Assembly: GCF_900188085.1 (NCBI RefSeq)
Contig: NZ_FZOU01000001.1
Coordinates: 248,001-312,000 of the forward strand
Direction: 5' to 3'
Origin: Granulicella rosea
Lineage (GTDB): Bacteria; Acidobacteriota; Terriglobia; Terriglobales; Acidobacteriaceae
Length of the DNA: 64,000 bases
Positions 36,213-46,442 of this stretch are shown here, one piece after another. The notes under the pieces are model-generated. The model saw only the letters and a program-made list of their open reading frames with translations. It ran no database searches and was not told the DNA's origin. The translations under genes and the position numbers were made by a program. Each line of letters starts with the position of its first letter. Positions within the stretch are counted from its first letter, which is position 1.

Positions 36213-36994
36213 GCATCCACCCGACAGCGATCGTCGCCGAGGGCGCGGTCGTGCCTGCAAGCTGCACCATCGGACCTTTCTGCACGGTCGGCGCGAACGT
36301 CGTGCTGGGCGAGGACTGCGAGCTGGTCTCGCATGTGGTGCTGGACGGCCACACGACGCTCGGCCGGGGCAACAAGATCTACTCCTTCGCCTGCGTGGGC
36401 ATCTCGCCGCAGGACCTGAAGTACAAGAACGAGCCGACGCGGGTCGTCCTGGGGGACAACAACCAGATTCGCGAGTATGTGACGATCTCGCGCGGTACGG
36501 TCGGCGGCGGCGGCGTGACGCGCGTCGGCGACGGCTGCCTGATCATGGCCTATACGCACATCGGGCACGATTCGGCGATCGGCCACGGCTGCATCCTGGC
36601 GAACTCCGCCACGCTGGCCGGGCATGTGACGGTCGAGGACTTTGCCGTCGTCGGCGCGCTGTGCCCGGTGCATCAGTTCTGCCGGATCGGACAGTATGCG
36701 TACATCGGCGGCGGCACGACGATCACGCAGGACGTGCTTCCCTACTCGCTGACCTCGATCTCGCGCGATAATCATGCGTACGGGTTGAACAAGGTCGGCC
36801 TCGAGCGGCGCGGATTTACGCCGCAGCAGATCAAGGAGTTGCGCGCGGCCTATCGCGTGCTGGTCGGCGGCAAGAAGAACACCACGCAGGCGCTCGAAGC
36901 CATGCGTGCCATGCTGGACGCAGGCGAGGCGGGCGACCATGTGCGCTACCTCGTGGACTTTGTAGGCAAGAGCGAACGGGGCTGCATACGTTAG
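36209..36994 (+). CDS. lpxA: UDP-N-acetylglucosamine acyltransferase LpxA
   Basis: First step of lipid A synthesis: transfer of a hydroxyacyl chain to UDP-GlcNAc. 261 residues with left-handed beta-helix hexapeptide repeats. THIGHD places the catalytic His at 120, followed by CILANSATLAGHV, GGGTTITQDVLPYS and NKVGLERRGF. The C-terminal helical part is normal. Start is GTG 36209, overlapping the fabZ stop. Cytoplasmic. Confidence 0.96.
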   Translation: MSIHPTAIVAEGAVVPASCTIGPFCTVGANVVLGEDCELVSHVVLDGHTTLGRGNKIYSFACVGISPQDLKYKNEPTRVVLGDNNQIREYVTISRGTVGGGGVTRVGDGCLIMAYTHIGHDSAIGHGCILANSATLAGHVTVEDFAVVGALCPVHQFCRIGQYAYIGGGTTITQDVLPYSLTSISRDNHAYGLNKVGLERRGFTPQQIKELRAAYRVLVGGKKNTTQALEAMRAMLDAGEAGDHVRYLVDFVGKSERGCIR

Positions 36995-37015
36995 CGGCGG
37001 AAGGGCAAGACTCCA

Positions 37016-38128
37016 TTGAGACGTAAGTTGTTGCCGGGCCTGGCAATCTCACTTGCAACTGCGTTATGCAGTTGCGGCACGTCCACGGGCGCCGCTCCGC
37101 AGCAGGTCGCGCTGGGCGCGGTCACCTCCGTGACGCCCTCGGCGACCGGCGTGCCGAACGCCGTGGCGACCGTGGGAAGCTACGAGTTCGTCTCCGTGCA
37201 GGGCACGGGCCAGATCTTCACCTACAACGTCTCGACCGGCGCGCAGGTCTTCGCCAGCGTCTACGCGACGCCTTGCAAGGATCCGAGCGGCATGGTGGTG
37301 ACGGCCATCGGCGGCGTGAATGTGCTGGCGGTGGTCTGCTACGACACGGGTTCGCTGGTCACGCTGACGATCAACGGCGACGGCTCGCTGACCGCGCTGG
37401 GCAGCGTCGGCGGCCTGGGCACGCCGTATCCCGGCACGGCGCTCTCCGGCACGGATGTGCTGATTCCGATCTTCGGCAAGAACCTGGTCTCGAACGGCGG
37501 CGTGGCGAAGGTCAGCATCGCGACGCCCGCCGCGCCCGCGATTACCGGGATGACGACCCTGGCCAGCCCGGTCGCCGGCGGCTACGCCAACCCCGGCTTC
37601 GTGACGCTGGCGAATGGATACATCTACGTGGCGGCAGGCTCCGAGAGCCTGCCGGTCGACCAGTCGAGCACCATCCAGGTGGTGAACGAGGCGACGATGA
37701 CGCTGGTGGGCAGCCCGCTGACCGTGGCGCACTCGCCGCAGCAGATCGCCGTCGCGAACGGCGTGGCCTTCGTCACCTTCTACGACGCGGCGCAACTGGA
37801 GTCGATCGACGTGAGCAACCCCGCGAGCATGAAGGTGCTGGGCGTGGCGCCGTTGACGGCAAGCGGCTCGGCCGGCGGCTCGAGCACGGGCGCGGCTGCC
37901 TGCAACGCGATTCCCGTGGCCATGATCGGCACGAACCTCTACGCCGGCTGCTACGACCAGGCGACGGTGCAACGGCTGGACGTATCGGACCCCACGGCGA
38001 TCAAGGTCCTGCAGAACGTCAGCGGCATCGTCAACCCGCAGCGGCTGGTCGTCGACGGTGCCGCGTTGCTCGTACCCAGTGCGCAGGCCGGCGGCGCGGT
38101 CTATCGCATCGGCCTGGGCGCGCCATGA
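37016..38128 (+). CDS. Beta-propeller-like lipoprotein within the lpx operon
   Basis: A 370-residue exported protein. The signal peptide ends TALCSCG, giving a probable lipidated Cys. The mature protein is built of repeated 40-50-residue blade-like units (VGSYEFVSVQGTGQIFTY, LVTLTINGDGSLTALG, GYIYVAAGSES, NGVAFVTFYDAAQL, GTNLYAGCYDQATVQ) typical of a seven-bladed propeller. It starts at TTG 37016, 21 bases after lpxA, and overlaps lpxI by ATGA, so it is co-translated with lipid A genes. Its role there is unknown. Confidence 0.8.
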   Translation: MRRKLLPGLAISLATALCSCGTSTGAAPQQVALGAVTSVTPSATGVPNAVATVGSYEFVSVQGTGQIFTYNVSTGAQVFASVYATPCKDPSGMVVTAIGGVNVLAVVCYDTGSLVTLTINGDGSLTALGSVGGLGTPYPGTALSGTDVLIPIFGKNLVSNGGVAKVSIATPAAPAITGMTTLASPVAGGYANPGFVTLANGYIYVAAGSESLPVDQSSTIQVVNEATMTLVGSPLTVAHSPQQIAVANGVAFVTFYDAAQLESIDVSNPASMKVLGVAPLTASGSAGGSSTGAAACNAIPVAMIGTNLYAGCYDQATVQRLDVSDPTAIKVLQNVSGIVNPQRLVVDGAALLVPSAQAGGAVYRIGLGAP

Positions 38129-38973
38129 ACAAGCTGGGCCTCATCGCGGGCAATGGCCGCTTCCCGTTTCTGCTGCTGGAGGCCGCGCGCGCGCATGGGT
38201 TGAACGTCGTCGTCGCGGCGATCAAGGAAGAGACCGACCCCGAGATGAACGCGCGCGCCGAGGCCGACGCAGGCGTTCGCGTGTACTGGATGTCGCTGGG
38301 CGAGCTCTCGAAGCTGATCGAGACCTTTCAGCGCGAGGGCGTGACGCGCGCCGTGATGGCCGGGCAGGTGAAGCACAAGCAGATCTTCTCGAGCATCCGG
38401 CCGGACTGGCGCCTTGCCAAGCTGCTGCTGAACCTGCGCACGCGCAACACGGACATGCTGCTGGGCGCGGTGGCGAAGGTGCTGGGCGACGAGGGCATCG
38501 AGCTGATCTCCTCGACCGCGTACCTTGAACCGCTGCTTGCGCAGGCAGGCGTCCTGACCGCGCGCCGGCCGACCGAGGACGAGGCGAAGGACATCGCTTA
38601 TGGCCGCATGGTCGCCAAAGCCATCGCGGGATACGATCTCGGCCAGACGGTCGTCATCGCCGCGCAGGCCTGTGTGGCCGTCGAGGCGATGGAGGGCACC
38701 GACGCCACCATCGCACGCGCCGGCGCGCTCCTGCAGGCGCAGGGCGACGTCGGCGACACGACGCTTGCGCGCAGCCTGACCGTCGTCAAGGTCGCCAAGC
38801 CCAATCAGGACATGCGCTTCGACGTGCCGGTCGTCGGCGCGCCAACCATCGCGACCATGCGCGGCGCGGGCGCGACCTGCCTCTGCATCGAGGCCGGACG
38901 CACGCTGCTCTTCGACCGCGAAGCAATGGTGCGGGCGGCGGACGAGGCCGGAATCGCCATCGTCGCCGAATGA
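38125..38973 (+). CDS. lpxI: UDP-2,3-diacylglucosamine pyrophosphatase LpxI
   Basis: Hydrolyses UDP-2,3-diacylglucosamine to lipid X, replacing LpxH. A 282-residue DUF1009 protein: LGLIAGNGRFPFLLLEAAR at the N-terminus, GQVKHKQIF, STAYLEPLLA and the C-terminal KPNQDMRFDVPVVG with GATCLCIEAGRTLLFDRE. Overlaps the upstream lipoprotein gene by four bases. Completes a fabZ-lpxA-x-lpxI cluster. Confidence 0.94.
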   Translation: MNKLGLIAGNGRFPFLLLEAARAHGLNVVVAAIKEETDPEMNARAEADAGVRVYWMSLGELSKLIETFQREGVTRAVMAGQVKHKQIFSSIRPDWRLAKLLLNLRTRNTDMLLGAVAKVLGDEGIELISSTAYLEPLLAQAGVLTARRPTEDEAKDIAYGRMVAKAIAGYDLGQTVVIAAQACVAVEAMEGTDATIARAGALLQAQGDVGDTTLARSLTVVKVAKPNQDMRFDVPVVGAPTIATMRGAGATCLCIEAGRTLLFDREAMVRAADEAGIAIVAE

Positions 38974-39187
38974 ATCCTGTAACCAAATCGCGGTGAGTTC
39001 GATCAGAGGATGGCTGCGAAGTAGACGCGTCCGTGACAACGCGGCTAACGTCTACGGAGTAGAATGCGAGCATCTGGCGCCCGAAGCTGGGCAAGCCGCG
39101 CGGGCCATGTCGCCCCGGACGTGCTCTCAGAGTTCAACCCCGGCTTGAGCATCATCAATTTTAAAACGAAACACGAAAGAGGACGAG

Positions 39188-39757
39188 ATGCGTAAGGGAT
39201 GGATGGCAGCAGCGATCGTAGCGATCGGCGTGGCAGCAGGCGCCGGCATGAAGGCTCACGCAGCAGCGGCCGCGGATGCGACTCCGCTGGCCCCCGGCAC
39301 GGCGGCGCCGAACTTCTCGCTGCCTTCGCAGGAAGAGAAGCCGGTCAGCCTGAAGGACTACAAGGGCAAGTTCGTAGTGCTCTACTTCTACCCGAAGGAC
39401 ATGACCTCCGGCTGCACGATGGAGGCGCACAACTTCCAGCGCGACCTGCCGAAGTACGACGCGCTGAACGCGGTTGTGCTGGGCGTGAGCCTCGATACGG
39501 TCGAGAGCCACAAGACCTTCTGCTCGAAGGACAGCCTCACCTTCAAGCTGCTGGCCGATCCCGACCACAAGGTCATCGACGCGTATGGCGTGCCGGTCTC
39601 GACGCGCACCACCCCCGATGGCAAGAGCATGTCCTTCGCCAAGCGCGACACGTTCCTCATCTCGCCCGACGGCAAGGTGATCAAGACGTGGGAGGTGAAG
39701 GACATCGCATCGCACAGCGACGAGATCCTCGCCGCCATCACCGCAGCCAAGAAGTAG
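39188..39757 (+). CDS. Exported Bcp/PrxQ-type peroxiredoxin
   Basis: A 189-residue thiol peroxidase with a signal peptide (MRKGWMAAAIVAIGVAAGAG, cleavage near AHAAA). The peroxidatic Cys76 is in DMTSGCTMEA. The resolving Cys five residues later in E. coli Bcp is His81 here. Cys112 (HKTFCSKD) may resolve instead, or the enzyme may be one-Cys. Start has AAAGAGGA upstream. The terminator at 39772 follows. Likely detoxifies peroxide in the periplasm. Confidence 0.92.
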   Translation: MRKGWMAAAIVAIGVAAGAGMKAHAAAAADATPLAPGTAAPNFSLPSQEEKPVSLKDYKGKFVVLYFYPKDMTSGCTMEAHNFQRDLPKYDALNAVVLGVSLDTVESHKTFCSKDSLTFKLLADPDHKVIDAYGVPVSTRTTPDGKSMSFAKRDTFLISPDGKVIKTWEVKDIASHSDEILAAITAAKK

Positions 39758-39771
39758 ATTCCAGCAGACGC

Positions 39772-39812
39772 AAAAAGGCCCGGACCTCTCGCATGAGGGA
39801 CCGGGCCTTTTT
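39772..39812. terminator. Bidirectional terminator between peroxiredoxin and histone-like gene
   Basis: AAAAAGGCCCGG and CCGGGCCTTTTT form a perfect 12-bp stem, with an inner CCTC/GAGG stem in the loop. Convergent genes end on either side. Confidence 0.93.
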
Positions 39813-39846
39813 GCTTGCCTGTTGGTTGATGGTGCGGGGGCCGAGA

Positions 39847-40908
39847 CTACGACTTCGCTGCGACCTTCTTGGCTGTCTTCTTTGCGACGACCTTCTTCGC
39901 AACTGCCTTCTTGGCGGGAGCGACAACCTTCTTCGCAACTGCCTTCTTGGCGACAACCTTCTTCGCGACTGCCTTCTTCGCCGGAGCGGCCTTCTTCGCG
40001 ACGACCTTCTTCGCGACTGCCTTCTTGGCTACAACCTTCTTCGCGACAACTTTCTTTGCAACGACCTTCTTTGCGGGTGCTGCTGCTTTCTTGGTGGCCA
40101 AGGTAATACCTCTCGTGGTGGTTTTTTTGCTGCTCGCAGTGCTCTTGTTGCCGGCTGCCTTTTTAGTGGCAGCCTTACCGCCGCGTAGAGCACTGGAGTA
40201 CTTCGCGGCAGATGTCGAAATCGATTTGACCACCGTCTTCTTGGCTGCGGCCTTCTTCGCGACAACCTTCTTCGCGGGCACAACCTTCTTGGCGACGACT
40301 TTCTTCGACGGCGCGGCCTTCTTCGCGACCGCCTTCGTTGCGACGACCTTCTTGGCGACGGTCTTCTTCGCCACAACCTTCTTCGCTGCTGCCTTCACCG
40401 GTGCTGCCTTGACGGGTGCTGCCTTCTTTGCGGGTACGGCCTTCTTCACGGTCACTACTTTCTTCGCGGGTGCGGGTGTTGGAGTTGCTACAGGTGCGGG
40501 AGGCGGCGGCTCGACAGCAGCAGCGGCCTTCTTCGCCGGGGTCTTCTTCGCTACAGTCTTCTTCGCAGGAGTCTTTTTGGCGACCGTCTTCTTCGCCGCA
40601 ATCTCCTGGAGCACTGCGCCGACATCGGGCGTGCTCTCATTCGCGACCGGCAGGACCGACTCCGCCTCAGCCGGCTCGTATGGCTCGGCCGGCGTGCTGG
40701 GGCTTGCGAGCAACACGGCCTCTTCGGCATGCGAAGAGGCAGGCTCGTCGTCATCGTCCGAGGTCATCGTGATCTCTTCCTCTTCGTCGTCTTCCTCGTC
40801 ATCGTCCTTGTCGAAGGAGTGGCTTGCGGGAGAGTCCTGCGCCTCTTCCTCATCGGCCGATGCGCTGAGCTTATAGATCTTGTCGAGGTCTTCATCGTGG
40901 AACGTCAT
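39847..40908 (-). CDS. Histone H1-like Lys/Ala repeat protein with acidic N-terminal domain
   Basis: A 353-residue bipolar protein. Residues about 1-105 are strongly acidic (FDKDDDEEDDEEEE, SDDDDEP). From about 110 to the end it is a Lys/Ala/Val repeat array with units such as VAKKVVAKK and PAKKA, broken once near residues 230-275 by a Ser/Thr-rich stretch with SAAKYSSALRGGK. The tail resembles bacterial H1-like proteins and AlgP. DNA or RNA compaction is likely; an acidic head that could mask the tail is inference. Start at 40908 (MTFHDEDL) with GAGGGAT upstream. Confidence 0.87.
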   Translation of the reverse strand: MTFHDEDLDKIYKLSASADEEEAQDSPASHSFDKDDDEEDDEEEEITMTSDDDDEPASSHAEEAVLLASPSTPAEPYEPAEAESVLPVANESTPDVGAVLQEIAAKKTVAKKTPAKKTVAKKTPAKKAAAAVEPPPPAPVATPTPAPAKKVVTVKKAVPAKKAAPVKAAPVKAAAKKVVAKKTVAKKVVATKAVAKKAAPSKKVVAKKVVPAKKVVAKKAAAKKTVVKSISTSAAKYSSALRGGKAATKKAAGNKSTASSKKTTTRGITLATKKAAAPAKKVVAKKVVAKKVVAKKAVAKKVVAKKAAPAKKAVAKKVVAKKAVAKKVVAPAKKAVAKKVVAKKTAKKVAAKS

Positions 40909-41084
40909 CGTGTTGTATCCCTCTGCGGTAGTCCGGTTCGCCGCATGCTGCATGATGTGATGCGCACTTTGCCGATCGGGCCGCAATCACATCGTACACA
41001 TACTCTGCGCGACGGATTCTAGCAACAGGATGCAACGGTGCGCCAGCGATGGCAAGTGTTCTTTTTGGGAATGCGCTGGAACGT

Positions 41085-42938
41085 CTAACGTTTCTTCTTC
41101 TTCTTCGTGGAGGATGTGCCCGCGGACCCGCTCGTAGCGCGGCTTTGCGAGCCTTTGCCCTTTGCAACGGAGGATGAACCACGCGAGGAACCGCGTGACG
41201 CGCGACCACCGCGAGAGCTGCGTCCACCACGCGTGCGAGCACGCATGCGCGTTGCCGGACCGAGCTTCACAGGCTCCGCCACATAGAGCGAACGGAAGGG
41301 CTTCAACGTGCTCGATGCAGAGAGATCGTTCCAGCGGCGAAGGTCTTCGACCGACACGTTGAAGCGATCGGCTACGGTTACAAGTGTGTCTCCGCGAGCC
41401 ACCGTGTAACGCTGCGGACGCGCCGTGCCCGAGATCGACTGCACGGGCACGACGAGTTCATCGCCTGGACTCATGGGGTCGGTCGACGTGATGCCGTTGG
41501 TGCTCGCGATGTCCGCGGCCTTCGCATGCAGCGCGGTCGCAATCTCGTCGACGCTCTCGCCTGCCTTCACGACATGGAAGCGCCAACTGATCCGGCGGTC
41601 TTCGGGGATGTCCTTCAAGCGCTCGTCGTACAACGGCTTCGTGCCCGCGGGGATATGCAGGTCGAAGCTCGTATCGCGCGGCGTGGCCATGCGCAGCATG
41701 CTTGGGTTCAACGCAACGAGCTCGGCCATCGACGCGCCCGTGACATCGGACACCAGACGCAGGTCGATGCTGTAGTCGGTGACGATCGTGTCGTAGATCA
41801 CGGGCGGACTGGGCACGAGCTTGTCGAGTCCATACTTCTCCGGGTTCTTCGCCATGATGACCGCGGCGAGAATCTGCGGCACATACGCGCGCGTCTCCGC
41901 CGGCATGACGCCGCGGCGATACAGCTCCCAGAAGTCCGCATAGCCCGTGCGCTGAACCACACGCTGAATATTGCCCGGTCCCCAGTTGTACGCGGCCATC
42001 GCAAGATACCAGTCGCCGAACTGGTTATAGAGCGCCTTGATGTACTTCGCATAGGCGCGCGAGCTCTTCTCCGGATCGAAGCGGTAGTCGAAGTATCCGT
42101 TGCGCGTCAGGCCGAAGTTCGCGCCGGTCGCGGGCATGAACTGCCACATGCCGCCGGCGCCCGAGCGAGCGTTCAACGCCTGCGGCTGGAAGCCAGACTC
42201 CGCCACCGCGAGATAGATGAGATCCTGCGGCACGCCCTCTTCGGTCAGCACCTTCTGGATGAGCCCGCGATACTTGCCCACGCGCTGCAGCGACGCGGCC
42301 ATGTGATTACGGAAGCTGTTCGAACTCGAGAAGACGCCGATGTATCCCGCGACCTGGTCGTTGATGACGAGCGGCAGGTCCGACGCAAGGTTCAACTCCG
42401 CCTTCAACTTGGCCGTCAGCTCCGGGTTCGCCGGGAAGGTGATGTCGTCGGCCGATTCGAGCGGCGCGGCTTCCAGCTTCGGCGAGAGTCCGTTGCCTGC
42501 CTTCAACGCCGCCAACTCGAGCGAGTTGATGGCGTCGACCAACCGCTCGAAGGAGTCCGACAACTGCGGGTCGTTCTTCAGATCCATCCCGCTGGTGAGC
42601 ATCATGTCGACGGCGAAGTCGAAGTCCAGCCGCGCGGCGTCGAGCCGGTTGGCGCGATAGTTCTCGACGCCGCTGCGATAGCTCTGGTCGACGTGGTTGA
42701 TCAGCGCCTGCACCTTGGCCTGCTGCGCGTTCTGATCGGCCACGGCCTGCGCGGCGGCGGCGACGGCCTGCGCCTGCGCACTCTGCGGCGAGAGCGTGGG
42801 CGCGGTGGCGTTGGCCGGCAGCGTGATGGCGTTGGTCTGATCGGCCAGCGGATCGCCCGGGCAACCCGCCAGCAGCAGCAGGGGCGCGCAGAGCAGGGTC
42901 AGGGCGAGGCGGCGGGCGTAAGGGTTTGTGTGTGCCAT
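41085..42938 (-). CDS. MltD-like lytic transglycosylase lipoprotein with LysM repeats
   Basis: Cleaves peptidoglycan glycan strands. A 617-residue lipoprotein (lipobox LLAGC, Cys26). A helical N-terminal region precedes an SLT domain with catalytic Glu247 in AVAESGFQPQALN, then GMWQFMPATG and AAYNWGPGNI. Two LysM motifs follow (FHVVKAGESVDEIATAL; YTVARGDTLVTVADRF), and a Ser/Arg/Lys-rich tail (TRGGRSSRGGRASRG). Outer-membrane anchored. The extended basic tail is unusual for MltD and could bind anionic polymers. Confidence 0.93.
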   Translation of the reverse strand: MAHTNPYARRLALTLLCAPLLLLAGCPGDPLADQTNAITLPANATAPTLSPQSAQAQAVAAAAQAVADQNAQQAKVQALINHVDQSYRSGVENYRANRLDAARLDFDFAVDMMLTSGMDLKNDPQLSDSFERLVDAINSLELAALKAGNGLSPKLEAAPLESADDITFPANPELTAKLKAELNLASDLPLVINDQVAGYIGVFSSSNSFRNHMAASLQRVGKYRGLIQKVLTEEGVPQDLIYLAVAESGFQPQALNARSGAGGMWQFMPATGANFGLTRNGYFDYRFDPEKSSRAYAKYIKALYNQFGDWYLAMAAYNWGPGNIQRVVQRTGYADFWELYRRGVMPAETRAYVPQILAAVIMAKNPEKYGLDKLVPSPPVIYDTIVTDYSIDLRLVSDVTGASMAELVALNPSMLRMATPRDTSFDLHIPAGTKPLYDERLKDIPEDRRISWRFHVVKAGESVDEIATALHAKAADIASTNGITSTDPMSPGDELVVPVQSISGTARPQRYTVARGDTLVTVADRFNVSVEDLRRWNDLSASSTLKPFRSLYVAEPVKLGPATRMRARTRGGRSSRGGRASRGSSRGSSSVAKGKGSQSRATSGSAGTSSTKKKKKR

Positions 42939-43155
42939 CGAGACTCGTCTGATTGTAAGACGAAAGACAGGGCGCGCGTGTCGCCATCACCTCTGCGTCG
43001 TTTGCTCGGCGTCGCAGTCTGGCTCCACATTGGCCGTGCGGGGGTTCCCGGTGCGCGTTGGGACTTTATGGGATGCTTCCGATATGAGCGTTTATGAGGA
43101 CTGACTGAAAATAAAACGGACGCCCTTAGCGCCTCTTCATGCCTCAGCGGTTCTG

Positions 43156-44229
43156 TCAGTAGGCCGGTTCGCCTACCCATCTACCGTCTTTGCAAACCGA
43201 ATATCCGGCAGACAAGCGCTCCAGCTTATCGTTCTCGTACATTGCCACGTAATCGTCAATGACCCACCGATTGTTCTCGAGAACGACCGTCACATCACCT
43301 TGGGATTCGCCCCAATCCTCTTTGAACGCAATTAGAACGTCGACGCGATTCTCCCCAATGGCTCTGCTGCCGAGAATACGAAACGCAGACGGAGTTGATG
43401 CGTCATTTGGGCCTGTGAACAGACCTGCCTCACCCCACGGGATTGCGGCCTTGAGAGTGTGCACACGGAGAATCTCACCATAGCGCCGGAAATAATCTTT
43501 GTCACACGCGCTCAGGCTGTCGATCTCCTGGGCGAGTTTTTTGCTCATCAGAGGGCCAAGTATTTCCTTTATATGACCGACCGGAATACCCGAGCTGTGG
43601 TACTTGATGACGTCGGTGTAGAACAAGCCGACAGCTTGAAGAGCAGACGGTGGAGCATCGTTGCTCACCGGAACCTGTTTGAGAATGCACGCATCGATGC
43701 AAAATGCCAGCTTTGAAGAGCGAACGGAGCCTACTATAGGCTTTGCCTGATCTGCGAACAAAGTGAAGTGCTCCGGCGACCCCATAGAGAACACAGCGGT
43801 AAGCGTGTACTGGCCAGGTCGGTTGCAGGCAAACCCTGTCCCATCTTTCAGCGAAATGGTTCTCTCAGCCTTGACTGCGTTGTACTGTTCGAGCACCTTG
43901 AAATCAGAAGGGGAGTAGGCTCTGGCGTGGTCTGGTGCTTTGCCCTGCCACGGCACTTCATTGCCGTCAGGTCCTACTAATTTGAATTGGACGAACTCAT
44001 TGTTTTGCAGGGGGGCCACCAGAACTGGCTGTTCAAATCGGCTGTAAAGCTCAAGCCCGATGACAACGGGTTCGCCCACCCAGAAGAGTTGTTTCGCAGG
44101 ATTGGTATAGAAGTACATTTCGGGGGTACTGGCAAGCACCGGTGGTACCTGATTCGGTTTGCTACGCGAACACCCCAAAGAAATTGAGAGCACGGAAATG
44201 GATGCTATACACCTAACCAGCTTGCGCAT
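43156..44229 (-). CDS. Lipoprotein of unknown function, lower G+C
   Basis: A 357-residue protein with signal peptide and lipobox (SISLGCS). The N-terminal half has Ig-like strand patterns (FWVGEPVVIGLELYSRFEQP, GQYTLTAVFSMG). The C-terminal half (IKYHSSGIPVGHIKEILGPL ... VTVVLENNRWVIDDYVAM) resembles secreted NTF2-like DUF3828-type domains. Codon use is visibly less GC-rich than in flanking genes, which suggests transfer. No ribosome site is evident and function is unknown. Confidence 0.78.
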   Translation of the reverse strand: MRKLVRCIASISVLSISLGCSRSKPNQVPPVLASTPEMYFYTNPAKQLFWVGEPVVIGLELYSRFEQPVLVAPLQNNEFVQFKLVGPDGNEVPWQGKAPDHARAYSPSDFKVLEQYNAVKAERTISLKDGTGFACNRPGQYTLTAVFSMGSPEHFTLFADQAKPIVGSVRSSKLAFCIDACILKQVPVSNDAPPSALQAVGLFYTDVIKYHSSGIPVGHIKEILGPLMSKKLAQEIDSLSACDKDYFRRYGEILRVHTLKAAIPWGEAGLFTGPNDASTPSAFRILGSRAIGENRVDVLIAFKEDWGESQGDVTVVLENNRWVIDDYVAMYENDKLERLSAGYSVCKDGRWVGEPAY

Positions 44230-44377
44230 GGGTGCTTAGACACCACGAGACAGGCTTTTGATCCTCACAAGTCGGCTTCTCGTCAGCCGCCCGTCGTCCT
44301 CCGGCGGGAATTGCAAACCTCCGATCCCCCAACCCGGCGCGACGCTCTGCGGGCAGGATGTTAGCCTAGAGATTGCA

Positions 44378-46180
<1,803 letters not shown>

Positions 46181-46249
46181 AACGGCGAGTCTTTCGCACG
46201 CAGCGCAATATTCGCAGCGCCGTATTTGTCATCTTGAAGCACAATGTTT

Positions 46250-46399
46250 GTCATCCTGAGCGGAGCGAAGGACCTGCTTTTCGCTCAGGCTGGCAAATGG
46301 ACGAACGACAGCCCCGCATCGCAGGATTCAGTTACACGACGGTCGCCGGCGAGAACAAGCAACGGCAAAAGCAGGTCCTTCGCTCCGTTCAGGATGACA
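46250..46399. repeat. Inverted repeat family A, full copy with long loop
   Basis: GTCATCCTGAGCGGAGCGAA then GGACCTGCTTTT pairs with AAAAGCAGGTCC then TTCAGGATGACAA; the loop is about 85 bases and contains CAAGCAACGGCAAAA, also seen in other copies. A second partial left arm (GTCATCTTGA) precedes it at 46228. Confidence 0.9.
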
Positions 46400-46442
46400 A
46401 GCGTCTGGGTGGGTTGAATCTCGCGGCGACGTCGCGATCGCT

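Noticed and set aside
39869..40876. Phe/Ala/Thr-rich hydrophobic frame antisense to the histone-like gene
   Set aside because: The FFATTFFATAFLA pattern is just the complement of AAG-rich Lys codons; no start context.
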